The position numbers and the translations under genes are program-made. Shown one piece after another: positions 18,146-25,377 of a DNA stretch of 60,222 nucleotides. This DNA comes from HGM04593 sp045647745 (GTDB lineage Bacteria; Bacteroidota; Bacteroidia; Bacteroidales; Bacteroidaceae), in assembly GCA_045647745.1 (NCBI GenBank), contig JAZRMQ010000052.1, forward strand, positions 1 to 60,222, read 5' to 3'. The first letter of the stretch is position 1; each line of letters starts with the position of its first letter. Below the pieces are notes generated by a model that saw nothing but the letters and a program-made list of their open reading frames with translations, made no database searches and was not told the origin of the DNA.

Positions 18146-19126
18146 ATGAACGTAACCGTTAAATGGGGTTTTATAGGCTGTGGCGAGGCAACTGAAAAGA
18201 AGAGTGGGCCGGCTTTTCCGCTGATAAAAGGCTCGGAGGTTGTTGCCGTTATGGGACGTGACAAGGAGAAGACAAAGGAGTATGCCAAAAGACACAATAT
18301 ACCACATTGGTACACCGATGCTCAAGCACTCATAGACGACCCGGGGGTAAACGCTGTATATATAGCCACCCCACCATCATCGCACGCCACATTTGCCATA
18401 ATGGCAATGAAAGCCGGCAAACCGGTGTATGTTGAAAAGCCTTTGGCTGCCAATTACGAGGATTGCACACGCATAAACAGAGTTTCAAGAGAGACAGGCG
18501 TGCCCTGCTTTGTGGCATATTATCGCCGCTACCTACCCTATTTTCAAAAGGTGAGAGAGTTGTTGCCACAAATTGGCAATGTGCTCAACGTGCAGATACG
18601 CTTTGCCGTTCCACCACGCGACCTCGACTACAACCGCGACAATCTGCCGTGGCGAGTAAACCCCGACATTGCCGGTGGCGGATATTTCTACGACCTTGCA
18701 CCACATCAGATTGACCTTTTGCAAGAGATGTTCGGATGCATTTTATACGCCGAGGGCTACAGCACCAATCGTGGCGGGTTGTACAAGGCCGAGGACACGG
18801 TGAGTGCCTGTTTCAAATTCGAGAGCGGAATTCCCGGTTCAGGGTCGTGGTGCTTTGTATCCGACGAATCGTCAAAAGAGGACCACATTGAGATTTTTGG
18901 CAGCAAGGGTTGCATTAAATTTTCGGTATTCACATTTGAGCCCATTGAATTGCGCACTATTGACGGCACGCAAAAATTAAGCATACCCAACCCACCATAC
19001 GTGCAGTTGCCTCTTATACGCAATATTGTCGAGCACATACAACGCAAGGGACATTGCGACTGCGACAGCGTGAGCGCAACACCGACAAACTGGGTCCTCG
19101 ACAAAATTCTTGGCAAAATCATCTGA
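18146..19126 (+). CDS. Gfo/Idh/MocA family NAD(P)-dependent oxidoreductase
   Basis: Encodes 326 residues. A Rossmann fold starts at residue 5 (WGFIGCGEATEKKSG, a GxGxxx-type nucleotide loop), with VNAVYIATPPSSHATFAI and the family motif EKPLA, whose Lys is catalytic or substrate-binding. In the C-terminal half, GGGYFYDLAPHQIDLLQEMFG holds the Asp/His pair typical of the family. Members oxidise or reduce sugars, inositols or sugar nucleotides in the cytosol; the exact substrate cannot be read here. It is sandwiched between the porin gene and the DUF4421 gene (2-base gap), so it may metabolise what the porin admits, but that is inference. Confidence 0.9.
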   Translation: MNVTVKWGFIGCGEATEKKSGPAFPLIKGSEVVAVMGRDKEKTKEYAKRHNIPHWYTDAQALIDDPGVNAVYIATPPSSHATFAIMAMKAGKPVYVEKPLAANYEDCTRINRVSRETGVPCFVAYYRRYLPYFQKVRELLPQIGNVLNVQIRFAVPPRDLDYNRDNLPWRVNPDIAGGGYFYDLAPHQIDLLQEMFGCILYAEGYSTNRGGLYKAEDTVSACFKFESGIPGSGSWCFVSDESSKEDHIEIFGSKGCIKFSVFTFEPIELRTIDGTQKLSIPNPPYVQLPLIRNIVEHIQRKGHCDCDSVSATPTNWVLDKILGKII

Positions 19127-19128
19127 AA

Positions 19129-20202
19129 ATGAGAAAAACAGGCAGGAGTAATATTTTCGGTACCAAAGCAATAATAGCCTTTATTGCTCTAGTGTTGTGT
19201 ACCCAAGCTACTGCACAAGAGGGCAAGCCCAAGAGCGCTGTTGACAAGATTAAAAATTTCACTTTGGCAACGGTGGATTTTGTCGATCGTCTGCTCAATA
19301 CAATAGACACCACTTATGTAACGGGTAATGCTTACAATATGACCATTATGCCGGAATATTCATATAACTATGAGCATTACAGCTTTGAAGCACTTGGAGA
19401 CGACAAGCAGTGCATCAGCGTTGCCCCCGACAGCCGTCATAAACTGACATTCAACATTGGCTGGAGGTGGCTTTTTGTTGGTTACAGCGTCGACCTGCAT
19501 AAGAAAAACCCGTACACCGATATAAACATTAACCTCTACTCACCACGATTCGGGCTCGACCTGTTCTACCGCAAGTGCAGCGAAGGATACAAGATTAGAA
19601 GCCTCAGCGGCTTTTACGAAGATGGGATGCCCCTGCAAGGCTACAACAGGAATTTTAACGGGATAAAGGTGGAGCAGATTGGATTTAATCTTTACTACGT
19701 CTTTAACAAACGTTTCTCGTACCCGGCAGCATACGCCCAATCGACGTTACAGCGCATCAGCGCCGGTTCGTTCATCTTGGGAGTGAATTACAACCATCAT
19801 AATTTTGGGTTCGACCACGAGAAGTTTGATCCCAAAATATCGGCACAACTAAATGAGAAATTAAAGTTTAAAAATCTCAGATATAACGACTTCAGCATCA
19901 ACTTTGGATACTCCTACAACTGGGTATTCACGCGCAAATTAATAGCAAGCGCTTCAATTACTCCGGCTGTGGGGTATAAAAGCACATCGCTCAAGCAAGC
20001 CGAAAAAAGCAATCCGTTATCGGGCATTAACTTTGACGTTATAACACGAGCTTCGGTTGTATATAACAACGGTAAATATTATGCAGGAACGTCATTGATT
20101 GCACAAACCTATCATTACAAAAGAGATAATCTATCTATTGTAAACGGGTTCGGGGTGGTAAATGCTTATGTTGGTTTTTATTTTTGGCGCAAGAAAAAAT
20201 GA
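19129..20202 (+). CDS. Outer-membrane DUF4421 family protein
   Basis: Encodes 357 residues from ATG at 19129, two bases after the preceding stop; the longer frame overlaps the oxidoreductase coding end and is not used. A basic N-terminus and signal sequence (AIIAFIALVLCTQATAQ) is followed by a barrel-like domain: RLLNTIDTTYVTGNAYNM, FNIGWRWLFVGYSVDL, INLYSPRFGLDLFYRK, and a C-terminal strand VVNAYVGFYFWRKKK. This fits DUF4421, a Bacteroidetes outer-membrane family without known function. It is the last gene of the operon, with a terminator whose left arm begins within its final codons. Confidence 0.85.
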   Translation: MRKTGRSNIFGTKAIIAFIALVLCTQATAQEGKPKSAVDKIKNFTLATVDFVDRLLNTIDTTYVTGNAYNMTIMPEYSYNYEHYSFEALGDDKQCISVAPDSRHKLTFNIGWRWLFVGYSVDLHKKNPYTDININLYSPRFGLDLFYRKCSEGYKIRSLSGFYEDGMPLQGYNRNFNGIKVEQIGFNLYYVFNKRFSYPAAYAQSTLQRISAGSFILGVNYNHHNFGFDHEKFDPKISAQLNEKLKFKNLRYNDFSINFGYSYNWVFTRKLIASASITPAVGYKSTSLKQAEKSNPLSGINFDVITRASVVYNNGKYYAGTSLIAQTYHYKRDNLSIVNGFGVVNAYVGFYFWRKKK

Positions 20203-20225
20203 GAGTAACGTGTTACTCTCATTTT
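20196..20225. terminator. Bidirectional intrinsic terminator
   Basis: A 13-bp stem (20196-20208 with 20213-20225) and a 4-base loop. A and T flanks give a U run in both directions. It lies between convergent genes, the DUF4421 gene and the FadL-like gene, and overlaps the DUF4421 stop. Confidence 0.85.
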
Positions 20226-20233
20226 CCTAATAT

Positions 20234-21751
20234 TTAGAAACGTACACCAATCGTGGCAACTACTGAGTGATTAGTGTGTGTTACTGTTGCTCCCGGATTG
20301 GGTTCATCGTAATCTTTATAAGGATAGAACTCCGCATTCTGGCTTTCGAGCATATAAGCAAAATCACAATACATAATCTTGCCACGGTATCCAATGCCGA
20401 ATGTTGCAATATGCTTGTCGAAGCGGTTCATATACTCGGTTGAGGTCTCTGCTATTGATGCATTAAACATCTCTTTATATGCACCCTTTTCAAAAGGAGC
20501 TGTACAATAGTTATATCCTGTGCGAACGGCAAAGCCTTCAACATTAACCTCTGCACCAAGACGAGCTATGTGCTGGGCTTTCATATTCAACTTTATCTCC
20601 TCGTTTTGTGCTTTAAAGACACCACCTCTGCTACCGTAACGCGAGAATGAATAATCGGCAAATTCATACTCTGCATTAAGCGCCAAATATGTGCCAAAGG
20701 TGTATGCCATTGAAGCGTTGAAACGCCAAGGAGTATTAACAGACTCAACAATGTTCAACGTACCATCGTAGCAATCAGGGTCGAGTGTGCTGGCAGTGTG
20801 ACCGTTAGGACCGACGATTGTAGCCGAAGAATACTCGCTAAGGCTGTACCAAGTGGGAGTGTGCACCGAGAGACCTACTTTAAATGGAGAATATTTAAAC
20901 GGACGGAATATTGCACCCAATTTTATATCAAGGCCACTACCCTTTATATATCTATTGTTTTCAAGTAGATATATATCACCATAAGAATCGGCCTCGCGAT
21001 ACTCTGAATAGTGGTTATAGTCTACGGTTGAAATGCCCACGGTGGCTCCAAGATATATGCGGTCGTCGACATTCGCCGAGAGGTTTAAATCAATAGTGTG
21101 CACGCCGCCAAAAGTCTTTTCATAATAAGCAATATCATCGGGGACCCAAATGAGCGCAGTATCCATCAAAAAATTATCTTCGGTAGCATCGCTGAGCTTT
21201 GCATTGGCAGCAAGCAAGGTCAACCAACTATAAGAAAAGCTATTATAATCCTTGGCTGTAACATTCTTGTGATTAAAAGGATTGCTATCCTCGCGGTATA
21301 TCTGCTCCATCAAATACTGTTGTGAATAGACATCAGCCATTCCCTCCATACTAAAGACACCTGCGAGATTATTCTTGCGGCGATAGGCAAAGCCAAAGTT
21401 CAAATATTTCAATTTAGATTTTTCGCGCTCCAATGACACCACAAAGGATGCATTTCCTATACCAACGTTTGTAATGCTATTCTCCATCACGGTACCCAAA
21501 TAGTTTGAAGTATTTGTCTTTATATCAACATTTGCCGTGATTGAGACATCGTTACTGCGATACATTGCCATACCGGCAGGATTGGTGCCTATCGTCGATA
21601 AATCGGCACCCAATGCACTCATTGAGCCACCCATACCAACGTAACGTGCTGTTCCCGAAAGATCATTCTCGAACAATGAGGCGACATTGTACATATTTTG
21701 AGCATTCAGGCCCAAGGGGAGCAAGAAAAGTATATATAGCAAGCGTTTCAT
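20234..21751 (-). CDS. OmpP1/FadL-type outer-membrane transport protein
   Basis: Encodes 505 residues with a signal peptide (MKRLLYILFLLPLGLNAQ). The N-terminus has the FadL/OmpP1 pattern SGTARYVGMGGSMSALGADLSTIGTNPAGMAMYRSN, which forms the plug-like part. The rest is a beta-barrel (FGFAYRRKNNLAG, DDRIYLGATVGIS, SPFKVGLSVHTPTWY, IARLGAEVNVEGFAVRTGYNY) ending VVATIGVRF with terminal Phe. The family admits hydrophobic compounds such as long-chain fatty acids or aromatics across the outer membrane. It follows the repeat-protein gene by 54 bases, probably cotranscribed. Confidence 0.88.
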   Translation of the reverse strand: MKRLLYILFLLPLGLNAQNMYNVASLFENDLSGTARYVGMGGSMSALGADLSTIGTNPAGMAMYRSNDVSITANVDIKTNTSNYLGTVMENSITNVGIGNASFVVSLEREKSKLKYLNFGFAYRRKNNLAGVFSMEGMADVYSQQYLMEQIYREDSNPFNHKNVTAKDYNSFSYSWLTLLAANAKLSDATEDNFLMDTALIWVPDDIAYYEKTFGGVHTIDLNLSANVDDRIYLGATVGISTVDYNHYSEYREADSYGDIYLLENNRYIKGSGLDIKLGAIFRPFKYSPFKVGLSVHTPTWYSLSEYSSATIVGPNGHTASTLDPDCYDGTLNIVESVNTPWRFNASMAYTFGTYLALNAEYEFADYSFSRYGSRGGVFKAQNEEIKLNMKAQHIARLGAEVNVEGFAVRTGYNYCTAPFEKGAYKEMFNASIAETSTEYMNRFDKHIATFGIGYRGKIMYCDFAYMLESQNAEFYPYKDYDEPNPGATVTHTNHSVVATIGVRF

Positions 21752-21805
21752 AGTAGTATTCTGTTTTGTGTTTGTTTTTCAAAGAATATTCTCCTGATAT
21801 TGGCA

Positions 21806-22969
21806 TTATCTGCGTGAACCTCCGCTGCGGCTACTGCTGCTGCTGCGACTGCCACCACCGCTGCTGCGACTGCCACCGCCGCTGCTGCGACTACTTGAGC
21901 CTGAGCTATAGCTCGAGCGGTTATTGGAGCGCGATACACTGGTGCTGCTTGGGCGACTATATCCACCCGAAGAGCTATTAGAGCCACGTTTCTCGCTGCG
22001 GCGCACACTGCTTGAGGTTGAAGAGGCGCGCTTGACATTTCTACTATTCACAGAGGTTGTGCGCGCCTGTTGCTCGCGACGAGGGTTGCTGCCCGAGGTG
22101 GTGCGCGCCTGTTGCTCGCGACGAGGGTTGCTGCCCGAGGTGGTGCGCGCCGGTTGCTCGCGACGAGGGTTGCTGCCCGAAGTGGTGCGTGCCGGTTGCT
22201 CGCGACGAGGGCCTGTATTCACTGTTGTATTGGTTGGACGCTCACGGCGTGTTGTGCTACCAATGGTTGTATTGGTTGGGCGCTCGCGGCGTGAATTTGT
22301 GCCATCGGCTACAATAGGCTTTGAACGGTCGTCACTGGGCCTTCTTGTGCCACCGATTGTTGGAATATCGCGACGATATTTGGGGCGCCAAGAGAAATTG
22401 GGTGTATTGTGGTGCCAATTGTGGTGGTAGTGCCAATTGTGGTTGTGCCAATAATAGTCGTTGTGACACCACCAATTATAATGATTGTGATAACTATAAT
22501 AAGGAGTGTACCAATTATAGTATGAGTTCCAATTTCTATAATTCCAGTTAGAATAGTAGTAGGGTGAATAGTAATAAGGGTTATTGGCTGTGGGGTATAT
22601 ATAGAGTGTGTAGCCATTATCATACACAAACCAATCACTTATGCCACAATCATATTTCAAATCCCAGTAGAGATTGTTTAAGAGCAATCTGCGTGGTGAT
22701 TGGAAACGGATGATGCGGGTTGAATAGGTGTAATCATCAACAACGTCGTAGAGGTCGTTGGTATAATAGGCACTCTCAACGTCGTCAACGTAATCCACAT
22801 CGTCAACATAATCTACAACCGTGTTATCCTCATCGGTTAAATAGACCTCCTCGGCACTCTTTACAACAAGCACCTTTTTCTCTTTCTTTGGGACAAAATA
22901 CAAATCATCGGCTTGTGCCCAAGAGAGAACGGGAGAAATCAACAATAATAACAAAAGCAACTTTTTCAT
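21806..22969 (-). CDS. Exported His/Tyr/Trp-rich protein with Arg/Ser repeat tail
   Basis: Encodes 387 residues with a signal peptide (MKKLLLLLLLISPVLSWAQA). About residues 20-80 are acidic with YVDDVDYVDDVE repeats. About 80-125 is a folded segment (FQSPRRLLLNNLYWDLKYDCG). About 130-200 is extraordinarily rich in Tyr, Trp, His and Asn (YYSPYYYSNWNYRNW, HNHYNWWCHNDYYWHNH). Then come tandem 14-residue repeats (RREQPARTTSGSNP, four copies plus degenerate ones) and a Ser/Gly/Arg tail. Similar Bacteroidetes proteins have been mislabelled vitellogenin. The His/Tyr cluster could bind metal or haem, and the basic tail could bind envelope polyanions; both are inference. It shares an upstream motif with the DUF4476 gene. 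Confidence 0.75.
   Translation of the reverse strand: MKKLLLLLLLISPVLSWAQADDLYFVPKKEKKVLVVKSAEEVYLTDEDNTVVDYVDDVDYVDDVESAYYTNDLYDVVDDYTYSTRIIRFQSPRRLLLNNLYWDLKYDCGISDWFVYDNGYTLYIYPTANNPYYYSPYYYSNWNYRNWNSYYNWYTPYYSYHNHYNWWCHNDYYWHNHNWHYHHNWHHNTPNFSWRPKYRRDIPTIGGTRRPSDDRSKPIVADGTNSRRERPTNTTIGSTTRRERPTNTTVNTGPRREQPARTTSGSNPRREQPARTTSGSNPRREQQARTTSGSNPRREQQARTTSVNSRNVKRASSTSSSVRRSEKRGSNSSSGGYSRPSSTSVSRSNNRSSYSSGSSSRSSGGGSRSSGGGSRSSSSSRSGGSRR
22059..22205. repeat. 42-bp coding tandem repeats
   Basis: Three nearly identical 42-base units (22059-22100, 22101-22142, 22143-22184) and a partial fourth. They encode the 14-residue repeats of the exported protein on the minus strand. The units differ at single positions, e.g. 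Gln versus Pro codons. Copy number may vary among strains. Confidence 0.9.
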
Positions 22970-23001
22970 AGCTGTATGTATTTAATACTATTTTTCTGCT
23001 A

Positions 23002-23009
23002 CAAAAATA
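23002..23009 (-). promoter_or_regulatory. -7 box of the His/Tyr-rich protein gene
   Basis: The minus-strand TATTTTTG matches TAnnTTTG exactly, 33 bases before the ATG. The expected -33 position coincides with the edge of the palindromic motif at 23031, and no TTTG is present there. This suggests the promoter needs an activator. Confidence 0.5.
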
Positions 23010-23030
23010 GATACAGAAAAGAGAGAAAAA

Positions 23031-23073
23031 TAGGGAAAAATCCTACAATAAGAGAGGATTTTCCCTATTTGAT
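23031..23073 (-). promoter_or_regulatory. Tandem operator-like motif, His/Tyr-rich protein promoter
   Basis: TAGGG-AAAAA-TCCTA (23031-23045) and GAGGA-TTTT-CCCTA (23054-23067) lie 23 bases apart and are followed by TTTGAT. Together they also form one large inverted repeat that could fold as a hairpin of about 15 bp. The same motif, spacing and trailing bases occur at the DUF4476 promoter (13173-13215). Confidence 0.5.
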
Positions 23074-23076
23074 AAT

Positions 23077-23108
23077 AAAAAAAGCAAGCCTCGCAACAGC
23101 GGGGCTTG
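23077..23108 (-). terminator. Intrinsic terminator of the ilvDBN operon
   Basis: A 10-bp GC-rich stem (23085-23094 with 23099-23108, one G-U) and a 4-base loop, followed on the minus strand by a run of seven U. It lies directly after the ilvN stop. Confidence 0.9.
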
Positions 23109-23112
23109 TCGA

Positions 23113-23670
23113 TTATTCTTTATGAGCGACAGATTTTCGTTTATAGTCCTCATTAAAGAGAAGGTCGGCCTGATTATCCTGCAAAGCACGTGGAACGGCT
23201 ACACGACCCGACTTTACAAATTGCAACATACACTGCAACGACACGAATTTATCATACAGTTCGACAACAGAATCGGTTGAACCTGTCATCTCAACTACGG
23301 TGTAGTTGGCATTTACCTCTATAATGCGTGCATTGCTGTGGCGTATTATTCTTGAAATTTCACTATTCTCAAGAATTTTCGGGGTTGACAATTTATAGAG
23401 CGCAACCTCTTGAAAAAATATTTCATTATCGGTGTAGTAATCGGCCTTGAGCACATCAACCTTCTTTTCGATGCGCTTGGTGACTTTGTTTACTGAATCC
23501 TCCTCGCCCCACAATGATATTGTGTAGCGGTGCACGCCCTCGATAGATGAAGATGACGCTGTTATTGTATCAATATTCATCATTCGGCGGGTAAACTCGG
23601 CGGTTACCTGATTAAGCATACCGGCAATATTCTCGGTATATATAATGATTGTAAATAGTTTCTTTTCCAT
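23113..23670 (-). CDS. ilvN: Acetolactate synthase small (regulatory) subunit
   Basis: Encodes 185 residues. An N-terminal ACT domain (about 1-80) shows FTIIIYTENIAGMLNQVTAEFTRRMMNIDTIT and HRYTISLWGEEDSVNKVTKRIEKKVDVLKA. A C-terminal regulatory half follows (EVALYKLSTP, VVEMTGSTDSVVELYDKF). The subunit binds the large subunit, raises its activity and confers valine feedback inhibition in isoleucine/valine/leucine synthesis. It is the last gene of ilvD-ilvB-ilvN, six bases after ilvB, and is followed by a strong terminator. The symbol ilvN or ilvH would be equally valid. Confidence 0.93.
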   Translation of the reverse strand: MEKKLFTIIIYTENIAGMLNQVTAEFTRRMMNIDTITASSSSIEGVHRYTISLWGEEDSVNKVTKRIEKKVDVLKADYYTDNEIFFQEVALYKLSTPKILENSEISRIIRHSNARIIEVNANYTVVEMTGSTDSVVELYDKFVSLQCMLQFVKSGRVAVPRALQDNQADLLFNEDYKRKSVAHKE

Positions 23671-23676
23671 AGTGTT

Positions 23677-25371
23677 TTATTCAAAAATCATATCACTGAT
23701 AGTTGCACCGGGAGCAGTCATCGGCATTACATTATCCTCCTCTTTCACTGCAACGTGCAGAAGGAAAGGACCGGGAACAGAGAGCATCTCTTCGATGGCT
23801 GCATCGAGTTCGCTGCGTTCTATGACCAAGCGCGAGGGGATACCATATCCCTGAGCAATGAGCGAATACTCGGGGTTGAGCATCGGAGTCCACGAGTAGC
23901 GGTGATTGAAAAAGAGTTCCTGCCACTGTCGTACATTGCCAAGATAGTTATTATTTAGCAAAATCATCTTTACGCCCACACCCTGCTCCATTATTGTACC
24001 AAGCTCCTGTATATTCATCTGGAAGCCGCCGTCACCGGTGAAAAGGCAAACGGTGCGATGGGGCATTGCAATTTTTGCACCTATTGCAGCCGGCAAGCCG
24101 TAACCCATAGTGCCAAGACCACCCGAGGTGAGGATGCTATGAGGTTGTGTGAACTTAAAATAACGGCTCGACATCATCTGGTTCTGACCAACGTCGGTAA
24201 CAAGAATTGCACTATTGGCTGTTGCCTCGCTAACCTTGCGTGCGACCTCACCCATCAATAGTGGTCCCTCGGTGGGATGTAGCGCCTTATCTATAACTCG
24301 GTCATACTCAATGGCGTTATAAGCGGCAAAGCTCTCAACCCACTCGGTGTGCTTTTTGGGTTGCACAAGAGCAGTAAGCTTGGCAAGCACCTCTTTGCAA
24401 TCGCCCACAATGGGAACATCAACCTGAACGTTCTTGTTAATCTCGGCGTGGTCAATATCAATGTGTACAACCTTTGCCTGCTTTGCATAGGTACTTAGTT
24501 TACCGGTCACGCGGTCGCTGAAACGCATTCCGACAGCTATCAACAGGTCGCATTTATTGGTATTTACGTTAGGACCATAGTTTCCGTGCATTCCCAACAT
24601 TCCAACACATAAGGGGTGGTCGGTTGGAAAAGCCGAAAGCCCCATCAATGTGCGTGCAACGGGAATACCACTTTTCTCAACAAAGGCCATCAGTTCATCG
24701 TGCGCCTCGCCAAGTTCAACACCTTGACCAACAAGCATAAAAGGACGCTCGGCCTCATTTATCAGGCGCGCAGCTTCTTCCATTGCACTGCTTGAAGGTG
24801 TGGGGTAAGGTATATAACTGCGTACACTTTCCACCACAGCCGGCTGATACTCGACGGTTGACACCTGAGCGTCTTTTGTAAAGTCGAGAACAACAGGGCC
24901 GGGACGACCTGTGCCTGCTATATAAAAGGCGCGAGCCACAGCCCAAGCAACATCCTCGGGACGACGCACCTGATAGCTCCATTTTGTAATAGGCTGTGTT
25001 ATACCCACAAAGTCAATCTCCTGAAACGCATCGGTTCCAAGCACCGACGAGCTCACCTGACCGGCAATAACAACCACCGGTGTGCTGTCGAGCATAGCAT
25101 CGCTGATGCCGGTGAGAGTATTTGTAGCGCCGGGACCACTTGTCACAATGCAGACACCAACCTTGCCCGAGCTGCGGGCATAGCCTTGTGCCGCGTGCAC
25201 AGCACCCTGCTCGTGACGCACAAGCACGTTACGAAAATCGTTGCGATGATCGTACAGAGCATCGAACACCGGCATAATTGAACCACCGGGGTAACCAAAT
25301 ATGGTATCGACACCCTCATTGATAAGTGAGCGCAAAAGAGCCTCACTACCTGTTATCATATTTTTGTCCAT
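23677..25371 (-). CDS. ilvB: Acetolactate synthase large (catalytic) subunit
   Basis: Encodes 564 residues. It condenses two pyruvates to acetolactate, or pyruvate with 2-oxobutyrate, using thiamine diphosphate. The N-terminal pyrimidine-binding domain holds IFGYPGGSIMPVFDAL and the catalytic Glu in RHEQGAVHAAQGYAR. The central FAD-binding-type domain has GVELGEAHDELMAF. The C-terminal domain carries the diphosphate-binding motif GDGGFQMNIQEL ending in NNNYLGNVRQW. No frameshift or lesion is seen. It lies six bases after ilvD and six before ilvN. Confidence 0.97.
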   Translation of the reverse strand: MDKNMITGSEALLRSLINEGVDTIFGYPGGSIMPVFDALYDHRNDFRNVLVRHEQGAVHAAQGYARSSGKVGVCIVTSGPGATNTLTGISDAMLDSTPVVVIAGQVSSSVLGTDAFQEIDFVGITQPITKWSYQVRRPEDVAWAVARAFYIAGTGRPGPVVLDFTKDAQVSTVEYQPAVVESVRSYIPYPTPSSSAMEEAARLINEAERPFMLVGQGVELGEAHDELMAFVEKSGIPVARTLMGLSAFPTDHPLCVGMLGMHGNYGPNVNTNKCDLLIAVGMRFSDRVTGKLSTYAKQAKVVHIDIDHAEINKNVQVDVPIVGDCKEVLAKLTALVQPKKHTEWVESFAAYNAIEYDRVIDKALHPTEGPLLMGEVARKVSEATANSAILVTDVGQNQMMSSRYFKFTQPHSILTSGGLGTMGYGLPAAIGAKIAMPHRTVCLFTGDGGFQMNIQELGTIMEQGVGVKMILLNNNYLGNVRQWQELFFNHRYSWTPMLNPEYSLIAQGYGIPSRLVIERSELDAAIEEMLSVPGPFLLHVAVKEEDNVMPMTAPGATISDMIFE

Positions 25372-25377
25372 AAACTT

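Noticed and set aside
22059..22205. CRISPR-like regular repeats
   Set aside because: The 42-base units are contiguous with no spacers and encode 14-residue repeats in frame.
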